NCBI RefSeq assembly: GCF_003570715.1 | Contig: NZ_QXXQ01000001.1 | Span: 310,001 to 374,000, forward strand | Length of the DNA: 64,000 nucleotides | Direction: 5' to 3' | DNA from: Gemmobacter lutimaris | Lineage (GTDB): Bacteria > Pseudomonadota > Alphaproteobacteria > Rhodobacterales > Rhodobacteraceae | Part shown: piece after piece, positions 32,192 to 41,471 of the stretch | Layout: every line of letters starts with the position of its first letter | Position numbering within the stretch: position 1 is the first letter of the stretch | Program-made: the position numbers and the translations under genes | The notes under the pieces: generated by a model | The model's database searches: none | What the model was told of the DNA's origin: nothing | The model's input: the letters and a program-made list of their open reading frames with translations, nothing else

Positions 32192-33295
32192 CTACGCTCT
32201 GCGCAGACGCGCCCTTTCGCGCTGCAACCAAAGCGCCGTCACCAGCAGCGGCCCGTTGTCCACCTCACCCGATGCGACCAGCGCCATGAATTCCGCAAAG
32301 CTGACAAGGTGGCCGCGAATATCTTCCGCCTCGCCTTCCACGCCAAACACGCCCTCCACCCCGTCGGGCAGATCGCAAAGCGCAACATAGGAATAGAGGT
32401 ATTCGCTTTTTGCCCCCGGCGAAGGGTAATAGGCGCCCACTTTCTCCAGCGCGCCCAGTTGCAGGCCCGCCTCCTCCACCGCCTCGCGTCGGGCGGCTTG
32501 TTCCGGCGTCTCGTCCGGGTCGATACGTCCCGCGATGGCCTCCAGCAACCACGGCTGCGGATCACCCCGCCCATAGGGCCCGGCGCGGAACTGTTCGATC
32601 AGCAGCACCCGGTCGCGCACGGGATCATAGGGCAGCACCGTCACCGCATCGCCCGAGACAAAAACCGCGCGGTTGATCCGTTCACTCATGCGACCGTCAA
32701 ACCGGCGATAGCGCAGATCATATTCCTCGATGGCGAAGAAATTAGCATAGGGCTGGCGAAAACGGTCCACCGCCACATCGCCCGGCTCCGCCCGGTGCCG
32801 CCGCGTGACCGGCGGGGCCTCGGCGGCCCGCAACCGGCTGGCGCCGCGCACCAGCATCAGCCGGTAGCGCCGCACAACCTCGGCCGCCTCGCGCTGCCCC
32901 ATCAGCGCCATGACGTCGCGCGCGGTCGCCACCGCGACCGGCCCCCAGTCGCGTACCCAGTCGGCCAGCGCCCACGGCCCCGCCACCGGCGCGGCCTCAG
33001 GCGGCAGATAGACCAGCGCGGTGGTAGCCCCCGCCGCCTCGACCGGCAGCGCGGCGGTGCGATAGCCAAAGCCGCCCTCGTAGAAATCCAGCCGCGCCAC
33101 ATCTTCGGCCGTGGCATCACGCATCAGCCGCCCCTGCGCCGCGCCCGCACCGGGCCGGATCACCGGCCACGCGCCCTCGGCGGACCAGAGCACTTCATAC
33201 CCCGGCAAGGCGGCGGGTTCGGTGACTGACGCACGACCCAGCACCGCCTCCAGCAACGGGGGGTGGCACAAGGTGCCATAGAAGAACAGATCCAT
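32192..33295 (-). CDS. trgB: TrgB: gamma-glutamylcyclotransferase-like domain fused to Nudix hydrolase
   Basis: 367 residues in two domains. Residues 1-150 resemble AIG2/gamma-glutamylcyclotransferase proteins (MDLFFYGTLCHPPLLEAVLG). Residues about 200-367 are a Nudix hydrolase of the ADP-ribose pyrophosphatase type, with Nudix box GRIDPDETPEQAARREAVEE-AGL. TrgB was described with TrgA in Rhodobacter sphaeroides as part of a tellurite-resistance locus; the biochemical activity is probably ADP-sugar hydrolysis. ATG 33295 shares one base with the trgA TGA. The open frame extends far upstream but that part shadows trgA. Confidence 0.87.
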   Translation of the reverse strand: MDLFFYGTLCHPPLLEAVLGRASVTEPAALPGYEVLWSAEGAWPVIRPGAGAAQGRLMRDATAEDVARLDFYEGGFGYRTAALPVEAAGATTALVYLPPEAAPVAGPWALADWVRDWGPVAVATARDVMALMGQREAAEVVRRYRLMLVRGASRLRAAEAPPVTRRHRAEPGDVAVDRFRQPYANFFAIEEYDLRYRRFDGRMSERINRAVFVSGDAVTVLPYDPVRDRVLLIEQFRAGPYGRGDPQPWLLEAIAGRIDPDETPEQAARREAVEEAGLQLGALEKVGAYYPSPGAKSEYLYSYVALCDLPDGVEGVFGVEGEAEDIRGHLVSFAEFMALVASGEVDNGPLLVTALWLQRERARLRRA

Positions 33296-33738
33296 CAGCG
33301 CCGCCGCACCAGCTTGTGCACCGCGATCCCGCACAGCGGACCGCCGATCAGCAGCGCCGCCAGAAGCTGCGGCGAGGCGATCACCAGAAACAGGTTTTCG
33401 ATCATCAGCTGAAAGACCCCGGTGATCGCCTCGAACGGGCCTTTGTACATCTTGCGCAGCGCCTTGCCGAGCATGAGGTAGATACCGAACCCCAGAAGCG
33501 CGAAAAAGGCCGTCATCAACGCAGTCTGCAATCCGGCGCTGATCGCCTGCGCCATGCCACCTTCCGGCGCACGCGGCCCCATCACGAACCAGCCGCAGCC
33601 AAGACCGATGGCCGCGACATAGAAGCTGAAATTTCCGAAAGAGGTGCCCTCGGGCACCAGCGGCTTGAACAGTTCGGCAGCCAGATAGGCCAGCGCCGCA
33701 AAGAATATCGCGCCCAGAAGCTTGCCCGCCGTCGGCAT
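33295..33738 (-). CDS. trgA: TrgA-family membrane protein (tellurite resistance locus)
   Basis: 147 residues, four hydrophobic segments (about 5-22, 38-54, 65-90 and 118-140), beginning MPTAGKLLGAIFFAALAYLA as in other TrgA proteins, with the family's KPLVPEG and MYKGPFEAI stretches. Its molecular function is unknown; it is named for tellurite resistance in Rhodobacter. It lies 21 bases after cfa and is coupled to trgB, so it is probably expressed with the photo-oxidative stress genes upstream. Confidence 0.82.
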   Translation of the reverse strand: MPTAGKLLGAIFFAALAYLAAELFKPLVPEGTSFGNFSFYVAAIGLGCGWFVMGPRAPEGGMAQAISAGLQTALMTAFFALLGFGIYLMLGKALRKMYKGPFEAITGVFQLMIENLFLVIASPQLLAALLIGGPLCGIAVHKLVRRR

Positions 33739-33759
33739 CTGTCCCTTTCCGCGCGCCCC

Positions 33760-34971
33760 TTAACCGGGTCGCGTCACCGTGATCTGCGTCACGTCGCAGT
33801 TTCCGCCGTGAAAGGCGCCAGCGCAAGAGGTGAGGTAGAAGTTCCACATGCGGCGAAAGCGGTCGTCAAAGCCCAGCGCCCGCACCTCGGGCCAACGGGC
33901 ATTGAATGTGTCATGCCAGCGCCGCAGCGTCTGGCTGTAGCTTTCGCCAAATTCGATATGGCCCTTCAAGGCCAGCCCCGCCGCTGCGATTTCCTGTGCC
34001 AGCGCGGCGGGCGACGGCAGCATGCCACCGGGGAAAATGTATTTCTGGATGAAATCCACGGTCTTGCGATAGGTCACGAAGCGGTCATCGGGCACGGTGA
34101 TGATTTGCAACGTGGCGTTGCACCCCGGTTTCAGCCGGTCGCGCACTGCGCCGAAATAGACCGGCCAGTATTTCTCGCCCACCGCCTCGAACATCTCGAT
34201 CGAAGCAATGCCGTCATATTGGCCGCGCTCGTCCCGGTAATCCTGAAGCCGGATCTCCACCCGGTCGGAGAGGCCCGCGCGGGCGATGCGCGCCTTTGCG
34301 AAATCATGCTGTTCCTTCGAGATGGTCAGGCAGGTCAGCCGCATCCCTGCCCGCGCGGCATGTTCGGCAAACCCGCCCCAGCCGCAGCCGATTTCCAGCA
34401 GGTGATCGCCGGGCCGCGCGCCCATCTGCTGCAACATCGAGGCGTATTTGGCCTCTTGCGCCGCCTCAAGGCTTTCCTGCCCGCTGCGGAACAGGGCGCT
34501 TGAATAAGTCATCGTATCGTCGAGCCACAGGCGGTAGAAATCATTCCCCAGATCGTAGTGATAGGCGATGTTGCGTTTGGCCTGCCGCCGGGAATTGCCG
34601 CGCAGCCAGTGCCGCATCCGTTCATAGGACCGCACGAGGCCCATGCCCGGAAAACCGTCATTCACCCCGTTGTTCGGTGGCGCCTGCACCAGATCCATGA
34701 ACGCTTGCAGGTCGGGCGTATCCCAGTCGCCATCCAGATAGGCGTCACAGAAGCCCAGATCGCCCTCTCGGATCAGCCGGGCAAACACATCCGGGTTCTT
34801 CACCTCCACCTCGGCCACCGGGCCGGGCGCGGCGCCTTCGGCCCGAAAGCGACGGCCATCGGGCAGGACGAATTCCATCCGCCCCAGACGCAGCTTTTCC
34901 AGCACCTTCATCACCTGCGCGAAATAGCGCGGCAGGTCGTTCTGGCCTTCGGTCGTCAGCAAGGTGGTCAT
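33760..34971 (-). CDS. cfa: Cyclopropane-fatty-acyl-phospholipid synthase
   Basis: 403 residues. The SAM-dependent methyltransferase core shows LLEIGCGWGGFAEHAAR (motif I) and the family's AYHYDLGNDFYRLWLDDTMTYSSALF stretch upstream of it. The enzyme adds a methylene to unsaturated membrane phospholipids and protects against stress. ATG 34971 preferred, with GGGGAG ten bases upstream; a start at 35013 is also open. Gap of 55 bases to phrA and 21 to trgA, consistent with one operon. In R. sphaeroides a cfa gene beside phrA belongs to the singlet-oxygen RpoE response. Confidence 0.9.
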   Translation of the reverse strand: MTTLLTTEGQNDLPRYFAQVMKVLEKLRLGRMEFVLPDGRRFRAEGAAPGPVAEVEVKNPDVFARLIREGDLGFCDAYLDGDWDTPDLQAFMDLVQAPPNNGVNDGFPGMGLVRSYERMRHWLRGNSRRQAKRNIAYHYDLGNDFYRLWLDDTMTYSSALFRSGQESLEAAQEAKYASMLQQMGARPGDHLLEIGCGWGGFAEHAARAGMRLTCLTISKEQHDFAKARIARAGLSDRVEIRLQDYRDERGQYDGIASIEMFEAVGEKYWPVYFGAVRDRLKPGCNATLQIITVPDDRFVTYRKTVDFIQKYIFPGGMLPSPAALAQEIAAAGLALKGHIEFGESYSQTLRRWHDTFNARWPEVRALGFDDRFRRMWNFYLTSCAGAFHGGNCDVTQITVTRPG

Positions 34972-35026
34972 CCTTACATCTCCCCGGATCATGCGGTTCC
35001 GATGATTCCCCAAGCGCGGCCGTCAC

Positions 35027-36439
35027 TCAAGCCTTTCGTGCGGCATAGGCATCCAGCGCGCGCTGACGGCCTTTGTCCAGCGCGATCAAGGGCTTCGGAT
35101 AGGCGGCATCGGGTAAAATCGCCCATGCGCGCGGCACGGCATCGAAATAGGACAACGCCTCGGCCGGCGGGGTGCGGCTCAGTTCGGCGATGAACCGGCG
35201 GCGATAGACGGCATTCGGGTCGAACTTTTCCGCCTGCGTCGCCGGGTTGAAGATACGGAAATACGGCGCGGCATCCGGCCCTGACCCTGCCACCCATTGC
35301 CAGCCCATTGCATTGGAGGCCGGGTCCCAGTCGGTCAGGCAATCGGCAAACCACGCCAGCCCCACCCGCCAGTCGGTCATCAGATGCTTGGTAAGGTAAG
35401 AGGCCGCGATCATCCGCGCGCGGTTGTGCATGGTGCCGGTCACATACATCTCGCGCATCGCGGCATCGACGAAGGGCTCGCCGGTCAGGCCCCGGCGCCA
35501 GCGTTCCGCATCGGCACTGTCGCCGCGCCAGGGGAAGCCATCCCAATCCTCACGCCAGTTCTCGGTCGCAAGCGCTGGGAAGTGATAGATCAGATGCCAG
35601 GCAAAATCGCGCCACCCGAGTTCCGACAGGAACTTGCCCGCGCCACTGTCGCCCGCGTCCTGCCGGTGCATGGCGGCATGCCAGATGCGGGCAGGTGCAA
35701 TTTCGCCATAGGTCAGGTTTTCCGACAGGCGCGAGGTGGCGGGCGTGGCCGGAAAATCCCGCGCCTCGGCATAACGGGCAAGGCGCTGATCCAGAAAGGC
35801 GTCCAACCGGGTCAGAGCTGCCGCCTCCCCCACGGCCTGATGGGGCAGGCAGACTGCCGCGCCGCGCCGCATGGCGGCCCCCATCTGCCAATCCTCCAGC
35901 CGGTCCGAAACGGGCCAGCTTTCGGGCAGCGGCAGTTGCTTCGGCGCGGGCAGCAGGGGTGCGATGTCGCGCTGGCGCAGCGCCTTCCAGAACGGCGTGT
36001 AGACCCGGTAAGGGCCACCCTGCCCGGTTTCCACCTGCCACGGCTCGGCCAGCAGGAAGCCCGGATGGCTTTCGGCCACCTGCCCCGCCGTCTTCAGCAT
36101 CGCCTTCACCGCCGTATCGCGGGCGATGGAGGCCGGGTCATAGGCGCGGCTCCACATCACCCCCGCCGCGCCGGTTTCCGCGATCAGCCGCGCCAGCGAT
36201 TCGGGCGCCGCGCCGCGCCGCAGGATCAACCGGCTGCCCATGCCCTCCAGCCGCGCCGCGAAATCGGCGACCGACAGTCCCAGCCGCCATTTCGCCGCGG
36301 CACCAATGGCCTCTGTCTCGGGGTCCAGCAGGAAGACCGGGATCAGCGGCCGCCCGGTGGCCAGCGCGGCGGTCAGCATCGGGTGATCGGCCAGCCGCAG
36401 GTCGCGGCGGAACCACAGGATCAGGGGGGCGTCAGTCAT
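35027..36439 (-). CDS. phrA: Deoxyribodipyrimidine photolyase (CPD class I)
   Basis: 470 residues with a photolyase alpha/beta antenna domain (ILWFRRDLRLADHPML) and a C-terminal FAD-binding helical domain (SRLSENLTYGEIAPARIWHA, ELGWRDFAWHLIYHFP, MHNRARMIAASYLTKHLMTDWRVG, NWQWVAGSG-like NAMGWQWVAGSG). It repairs UV-induced pyrimidine dimers using blue light. First gene of phrA-cfa-trgA-trgB; a TGATCC promoter element lies upstream. ATG 36439 is the only start giving full length. Confidence 0.93.
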   Translation of the reverse strand: MTDAPLILWFRRDLRLADHPMLTAALATGRPLIPVFLLDPETEAIGAAAKWRLGLSVADFAARLEGMGSRLILRRGAAPESLARLIAETGAAGVMWSRAYDPASIARDTAVKAMLKTAGQVAESHPGFLLAEPWQVETGQGGPYRVYTPFWKALRQRDIAPLLPAPKQLPLPESWPVSDRLEDWQMGAAMRRGAAVCLPHQAVGEAAALTRLDAFLDQRLARYAEARDFPATPATSRLSENLTYGEIAPARIWHAAMHRQDAGDSGAGKFLSELGWRDFAWHLIYHFPALATENWREDWDGFPWRGDSADAERWRRGLTGEPFVDAAMREMYVTGTMHNRARMIAASYLTKHLMTDWRVGLAWFADCLTDWDPASNAMGWQWVAGSGPDAAPYFRIFNPATQAEKFDPNAVYRRRFIAELSRTPPAEALSYFDAVPRAWAILPDAAYPKPLIALDKGRQRALDAYAARKA

Positions 36440-36467
36440 GGCAGGTCAGGTTACTCCGTTTCCATTG

Positions 36468-36497
36468 TCATACGGTATGACCTAGGGCAGCGGATCA
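36468..36497 (-). promoter_or_regulatory. Candidate RpoE (ECF sigma) promoter of phrA-cfa-trgA-trgB
   Basis: On the minus strand TGATCC (36497-36492) is followed after 19 bases by TATGA (36472-36468), giving a transcription start about 20-25 bases before the phrA ATG. TGATCC is the -35 element I recall for the R. sphaeroides singlet-oxygen sigma factor RpoE, and phrA is a known RpoE target there. Confidence 0.55.
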
Positions 36498-36582
36498 CCC
36501 TTGCCCAGTCCTTACGCCCCCGGCCCTGACGCCCCCCCCTGACGCCCCTTGCATCGCACGCGGTGATCTGGTCCTTGGGCCC

Positions 36583-39036
36583 ATGCCCGTTCTGCCGCCC
36601 CCCGCCCTGCCGATTGATGCCGTCCTGCCCGATCTGGTGGCGGCGCTGGCCGCGCGCGGCATGGCTGTGGTGCAGGCCCCGCCCGGTGCGGGCAAGACCA
36701 CGCGGGTGCCGCTGGCCATGCTGGCCTCCGGCCTTTGCCCCGGCCGCATCGTCATGCTGGAACCCCGCCGCCTCGCCGCTCGCGCAGCCGCTGAACGCAT
36801 GGCCGAGACGCTGGGCGAGCCGGTAGGCCAGACCGTCGGCTACCGCATCCGGGGCGAGGCGAAAGTGTCGAAAGCCACCCGCATCGAGGTGGTGACCGAG
36901 GGCATCCTGACCCGGATGCTGCAAACCGATCCGGGGCTTGAGGGTATCGGCGCCATCGTTTTCGACGAATTCCACGAACGCAGCCTGAACGCCGATCTTG
37001 GCCTTGCGCTGGTGCTGGAGGTGCGGGGCGCGCTGCGCGATGACCTGCATCTGGTGGTGATGTCGGCGACGCTGGATGCCGCTCCTGTGGCCGCCCTGAT
37101 GGGCGATGCGCCGATGATCACCAGCGCGGGCCGCGCTTTTCCGGTGGAAACCCGCTGGCTGCCCCGGCCGCTGGAGGCCCGCGCGCGCTTCGATCAGGCG
37201 CTGGCGGCGCTGGTCGTGCAGGCGGTGGAGGAATGCCCCGAGGGCGGTGTGCTGGTCTTTCTGCCCGGCGAGGGCGAAATCCGCCGGGTCGAGGCGCTGT
37301 TGAAGGGCCTGAAGGGCTGCGACATCCGCCCGCTGTTCGGCGCGATGGAGTTCGCGGCCCAGCGCGCGGCACTGGCCCCGGCCGCACCGGGACTGCGCAA
37401 GGTGGTGCTGGCGACCTCCATCGCGGAAACCTCGCTGACCATTCCCGACATCCGTGTGGTGGTCGATGGCGGCCGGGCGCGGCGAGCGCGGTTCGATGCG
37501 CCTTCTGGCATGGCGCGGCTGGTCACCGAACGGGTGACCCGGGCCGAGGCCGAACAGCGCCGCGGCCGCGCCGGCCGGGTGGCGGAGGGGGTCTGCTACC
37601 GCCTGTGGTCGAAGGGCGAGGAAGGCGGGCTTGCCGCCTTTCCCCCGCCCGAAATCGCGGCGGGCGATCTGACCGGACTTGCGCTGGAACTCGCGGTCTG
37701 GGGTTCGGCCGACCTGCCCTTCCTGACGCCACCGCATCCCGGCGTGCTGGGCGAGGCGCAGACGCTGCTGACCGGGTTGGAGGCGCTAAAGGACGGGCGC
37801 ATCACCGATCACGGCCGCCAGATCGCGGCGCTGCCCTTGCACCCGCGTCTGGCGCATATGTTGATCCGCGCGGGCGGCGGGATTGAAGCCGCGACACTGG
37901 CCGCCCTGCTGGCCGAGCGCGACCCGCTGCGCGATGCCGCCGCCGATCTGGCCTTGCGCATGGCGGCGGTGAAAGACCCCGGCCGCGTCGAGCGTGAGGG
38001 CCGCGCCGTTCATCGCGGCACGGTCGAACGTATCCGGGCCGAGGCAAAGCGGCTGGCCCGCGCCGTCCCCGAGGCGCCGCGCGGCCTGAGCCTTGGCCAG
38101 ATGGCATCGCTGGCCTATCCCGACCGCGTGGGCCTGCGCCGCAAGGGCGAGGCGCCGCGCTGGGTGCTGTCAGGTGGCAAGGGCGCGGCGATGGCCGCCG
38201 GTCAGCCGCTGTCGGGCGCACGGCTTCTGGTCGCCACCGATCTGGATGGCGACCTGCGCGAGGCGACAATCCGGCAGGCGGTCGCGTTGACCGAGGCCGA
38301 ATTGCGCGCGGTGCATGGCGATCAGATCGTGTGGCGCGACATCTGCGAATGGTCCAAACGCGAGGGCCGCGTGGTGGCGCGGCGGCAGGAATGTTTCGGC
38401 GCCTGTGTGCTGGACGACCGCCATTGGACCGACGCGCCGCCCGAGGCGCTGGCCCGCGCCGCGCTGGACGGGCTGCGGCTGATCGGCCTGACGCCCTCGC
38501 CCGCCGCGCGGCGGCTGATGGTGCGGGCGGCACTCTGCCGCCGCGACGGGGCAGACCTGCCCGATGTCTCGGAACCCGCACTGCTGGCGGGCGAGGCGCT
38601 GCTGCCCTACCTGACGGCCAAGCGCACCGAGGCCGATCTGCGCGGGCTCGATCTGGTGGAGCCGATCCGCAGCGCGCTGGGATGGGAGGGGGTGCAGATG
38701 CTCGACCGCCTCGCCCCGCCGCATTTCGAGACGCCCCTCGGGCGGCGGGTGCCCATCGACTATGACGGCGAAACACCGGGGATCGAGGTGCGACTGCAAG
38801 AGTTGTTCGGGGTGACGGTGCATCCGACAGTGGGGCCGAAGCGGCTGCCGCTGAAGATCACGCTCTTGTCGCCCGGCGGCAAGCCGGTGCAGGTGACAGC
38901 CGATTTGCCGGGGTTCTGGACCAATTCCTACGCCGATGTGCGGCGCGACATGCGCGGGCGCTATCCGCGCCATCCCTGGCCCGAAGACCCGCGCGAGGCC
39001 GATCCGACCATGCGGGCAAAGCCGCGCGGCACCTGA
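36583..39036 (+). CDS. hrpB: ATP-dependent RNA helicase HrpB
   Basis: 817 residues, the full HrpB layout: DEAH helicase domain 1 with Walker A PPGAGKTT (about 30-37), the DEAH-equivalent FDEFHERSLNADLGL, SAT motif VMSATLD, domain 2 with QRRGRAGRVAEGVCYRLW, then the HA2 and HrpB C-terminal regions. It is a DExH RNA helicase of uncertain bacterial role. ATG 36583 gives normal length. Divergent from phrA across 143 bases, in which CCCTGACGCCCC occurs twice in tandem (about 36524-36547). Convergent with the Hint gene. Confidence 0.92.
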   Translation: MPVLPPPALPIDAVLPDLVAALAARGMAVVQAPPGAGKTTRVPLAMLASGLCPGRIVMLEPRRLAARAAAERMAETLGEPVGQTVGYRIRGEAKVSKATRIEVVTEGILTRMLQTDPGLEGIGAIVFDEFHERSLNADLGLALVLEVRGALRDDLHLVVMSATLDAAPVAALMGDAPMITSAGRAFPVETRWLPRPLEARARFDQALAALVVQAVEECPEGGVLVFLPGEGEIRRVEALLKGLKGCDIRPLFGAMEFAAQRAALAPAAPGLRKVVLATSIAETSLTIPDIRVVVDGGRARRARFDAPSGMARLVTERVTRAEAEQRRGRAGRVAEGVCYRLWSKGEEGGLAAFPPPEIAAGDLTGLALELAVWGSADLPFLTPPHPGVLGEAQTLLTGLEALKDGRITDHGRQIAALPLHPRLAHMLIRAGGGIEAATLAALLAERDPLRDAAADLALRMAAVKDPGRVEREGRAVHRGTVERIRAEAKRLARAVPEAPRGLSLGQMASLAYPDRVGLRRKGEAPRWVLSGGKGAAMAAGQPLSGARLLVATDLDGDLREATIRQAVALTEAELRAVHGDQIVWRDICEWSKREGRVVARRQECFGACVLDDRHWTDAPPEALARAALDGLRLIGLTPSPAARRLMVRAALCRRDGADLPDVSEPALLAGEALLPYLTAKRTEADLRGLDLVEPIRSALGWEGVQMLDRLAPPHFETPLGRRVPIDYDGETPGIEVRLQELFGVTVHPTVGPKRLPLKITLLSPGGKPVQVTADLPGFWTNSYADVRRDMRGRYPRHPWPEDPREADPTMRAKPRGT

Positions 39037-39039
39037 CAC

Positions 39040-40311
39040 TCAGGCCAGCAGCCGCGCGGGTGTAGCGTCGGGACGCGGCAGGAAGCCGCGCTGACGCTGC
39101 GCCACCACCAGCCGCGCCTCGTGCCGGCGCAGCACACGGCGGGCGGAGGGCTGGCTGGCCAAGCGCTCCAGTTCCCATGGCAGGAAAGTGTCGCACAGGG
39201 CCGCCCGCGCCCGCACCGGCAGCGCCGCCATGGCCTGCGGACCCGGATGCAGGCTTTCTGCCCCCGTGCCTTCCGCCAGCAGCACATGATGCCGGTCCAG
39301 CAGCAGATGGCAATAGCGCAACCGGCGTGGTGTGGTTTCGCGGCTGATCCCCGGCAGGCCGACCAGATCGCGCGCCGAGGCCAGAACCTCGTATTCACCG
39401 AACAGCAATTCGCAATCCGCCCCGTGCAGCAACAGCAGATGCTGACCCGAGACACTCAGGTCGCCGTCATTGTCCAGCGCCCCCGCCTCGATACGCACCG
39501 GCAGTGCCTCCCCCTCGGCACAGACCATGCCGCCCCCGGCCCAGCGCAAGACCTGCGCGCCCGCGTCCAGCGTCATCACCGCATCGCCCGCGCGCAGATG
39601 CTCCACCCGGCGCGGCCCGTCGGGTGTCTGGATCAGGGTGCCCGCCTCGAAACACACCGGATTGCCGTTCAGGAACCGGGTGGACCAGACACCGTTCGGC
39701 TCGCCGGGGTCGAGGCCCGCATTGGGATAGTTGGACAGCGCAGTGGAATTTCCCGAGCCCGGCACGATGAGATCATTCGCGCCACCGTCCGTCATGCCCA
39801 CCTGCGCGACGCCGGTATAGCCATTGGTCCACTGAACCTTTTCATAGATCATGTCGATCTCGAAATTGCCGTCGTGGGTGTGTTGCAAGACAACCTGAAA
39901 GGTGTTCCGCGCCGAACTGGAGCCGCTATAGGCCCGCACGTCCAGCCATGTGATCGTGACCCGTCCATTCGTCGGGTCCAGATCCCAGTAGATGTTGTTG
40001 GTGCCCGTCGCCGTGCCGCTGGTGATGTTCACATCGCTCCAGAACGGGGCAATGGCCGGATAGGACAACGAGGAAAGCGCGGAAGGCGTATAGGCGGTGA
40101 CCGGGCCCTGAAAGGTGATCAGCCCGTTGGTATTGATGTAGATCGAGGTATAGTTGGTGCCGAAGTAATTGATGCCGGAAGGTCCGAAAACCGAACTGAT
40201 GTTCACCCGGATCGAACCGTCGTCATAATTGCCCGCCGTCAGCGCGCTGCCGCGAAAGCTGCCTTCGCCGACGCCCTGTGGCCCGCCGAGCCCGGTGTTG
40301 ATCGTGGCCAT
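39040..40311 (-). CDS. NIDO-like and Hint (Hint_2) domain protein
   Basis: 423 residues. Residues 30-200 resemble a NIDO/nidogen-type extracellular domain (INYFGTNYTSIYINTNGLITFQG, APFWSDVNI, NTFQVVLQHTHDGNFEIDMIYE). From about residue 220 a Hint domain begins with the nucleophile-position Cys (CFEAGTLIQTPDGPRRVEHLRAGDAVMT) and runs through SGQHLLLL. No Sec signal peptide is seen; Hint_2 proteins of this family are often exported by type I secretion. Self-cleavage is possible but not proven. Function unknown. Starts ATG 40311; convergent with hrpB, 3 bases apart. Confidence 0.78.
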   Translation of the reverse strand: MATINTGLGGPQGVGEGSFRGSALTAGNYDDGSIRVNISSVFGPSGINYFGTNYTSIYINTNGLITFQGPVTAYTPSALSSLSYPAIAPFWSDVNITSGTATGTNNIYWDLDPTNGRVTITWLDVRAYSGSSSARNTFQVVLQHTHDGNFEIDMIYEKVQWTNGYTGVAQVGMTDGGANDLIVPGSGNSTALSNYPNAGLDPGEPNGVWSTRFLNGNPVCFEAGTLIQTPDGPRRVEHLRAGDAVMTLDAGAQVLRWAGGGMVCAEGEALPVRIEAGALDNDGDLSVSGQHLLLLHGADCELLFGEYEVLASARDLVGLPGISRETTPRRLRYCHLLLDRHHVLLAEGTGAESLHPGPQAMAALPVRARAALCDTFLPWELERLASQPSARRVLRRHEARLVVAQRQRGFLPRPDATPARLLA

Positions 40312-40463
40312 TTTCGGCCTCCGCCTGTTTCTGCCTCGGAAACGACAGAACAGGGGAAATCAGGCAGGCCCGCGGATGGATCGCGGAGAGATCGGGGCAA
40401 TTTCACGGCTTTAAGCCACAATCCTTACCAATTGACAGAATTGTCGCCAGGCAGAAACAATTT

Positions 40464-40487
40464 CCCCGGCCACTGATGCGACCGGGG
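40464..40487 (-). terminator. Possible hairpin terminator after argF
   Basis: CCCCGG (40464-40469) pairs with CCGGGG (40482-40487) around a 12-base loop, 15 bases past the argF stop on the minus strand, followed by AAATTGTTT. Stem is short and the T tract interrupted, so this is a weak call. Confidence 0.4.
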
Positions 40488-40501
40488 AGACAATCTTGCA
40501 A

Positions 40502-41428
40502 TCAGACGCCGAGGCACCAGCGCATCACCGCCTTCTGTGCATGCAGCCGGTTTTCCGCCTCGTCGAAGATCACCGAATGTGGGCCGTCCATCACGGCGCT
40601 GGTGGCTTCGTCGTTGCGATGCGCGGGCAGGCAATGCATGAACAGCGCATCGGGCTTGGCCTGCGCCATCAGATCCTCGTTCACCTGATAGGCGCGAAGC
40701 TGGTTGTGGCGACGCTCTTTCGCGGATTCCGGATCATGCATGCTGACCCAGGTATCGGTCACCACCAGATCGGCGCCCGCCACCGCCTTGTAGGGGTCGC
40801 GCTCCACCGTCACAGGGTGGCCTTTGGAGGCCGCGAAATCCAGCCAGACCCGCTCGGGGTCGAGCGTTTCCGGCCCGGTGAAGGCCAGATCGAAGCCGAA
40901 CTGCCCGGCGGCATGGGCAAAGCTGGCGAAGACATTGTTGCCGTCGCCACACCAGACCACCTTCTTGCCCGCGATCGGGCCGCGATGTTCCTCGTAGGTC
41001 ATCACGTCGGCCATGATCTGACAGGGGTGCGTGCGGTTGGTCAGCCCGTTGATGACCGGAACCGTGGCATGTTCCGCCATCTCTTGCAGCGTCGCCTCTT
41101 CAAAGGTGCGGATCATGATGAGATCGACATAGCGCGACAGCACCCGCGCGGTATCGGCAATGGTCTCGCCATGCCCAAGCTGCATTTCCTTGCCAGACAG
41201 CACCATCGTCTCGCCACCCATCTGGCGCACACCGACGTCAAAGCTGACACGGGTGCGGGTCGAGGGCTTTTCGAAGATCAGCGCGACCATACGGCCCTTC
41301 AGCGGCTGGTCATCGTCGGGCGTGCCCTTGGGGCGCCCGGCACGGGCGATCTTCATGGCGCGGGCATTGTCGATCATGGCGCGCAGATCGGTCGAGGATG
41401 TGGTGTGAATATCAAGGAAGTGGTTCAT
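40502..41428 (-). CDS. argF: Ornithine carbamoyltransferase
   Basis: 308 residues. Carbamoyl-phosphate loop [11 protein letters not shown], the ornithine-binding HCLPAHRN near the C-terminus (conserved HCLP motif) and FEKPST are all present. The enzyme makes citrulline from ornithine and carbamoyl phosphate in arginine synthesis. ATG 41428 with only a weak SD. Downstream of argD, separated from it by a GNAT gene, a variation on the common argD-argF pair of this group. Confidence 0.94.
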   Translation of the reverse strand: MNHFLDIHTTSSTDLRAMIDNARAMKIARAGRPKGTPDDDQPLKGRMVALIFEKPSTRTRVSFDVGVRQMGGETMVLSGKEMQLGHGETIADTARVLSRYVDLIMIRTFEEATLQEMAEHATVPVINGLTNRTHPCQIMADVMTYEEHRGPIAGKKVVWCGDGNNVFASFAHAAGQFGFDLAFTGPETLDPERVWLDFAASKGHPVTVERDPYKAVAGADLVVTDTWVSMHDPESAKERRHNQLRAYQVNEDLMAQAKPDALFMHCLPAHRNDEATSAVMDGPHSVIFDEAENRLHAQKAVMRWCLGV

Positions 41429-41471
41429 CTGTCGGTCTTTCTGACGGGCGTCCGCCCGCTTGCGTATCTTG

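Noticed and set aside
34971-34998. A second TGATCC just before cfa as an RpoE promoter
   Set aside because: It lies about 20 bases before the start codon and has no -10 at a correct distance; a transcript would begin inside the gene.
36524-36547. Tandem CCCTGACGCCCC pair upstream of hrpB
   Set aside because: Only two copies in C-rich sequence, with no symmetry or other support as a regulatory site.
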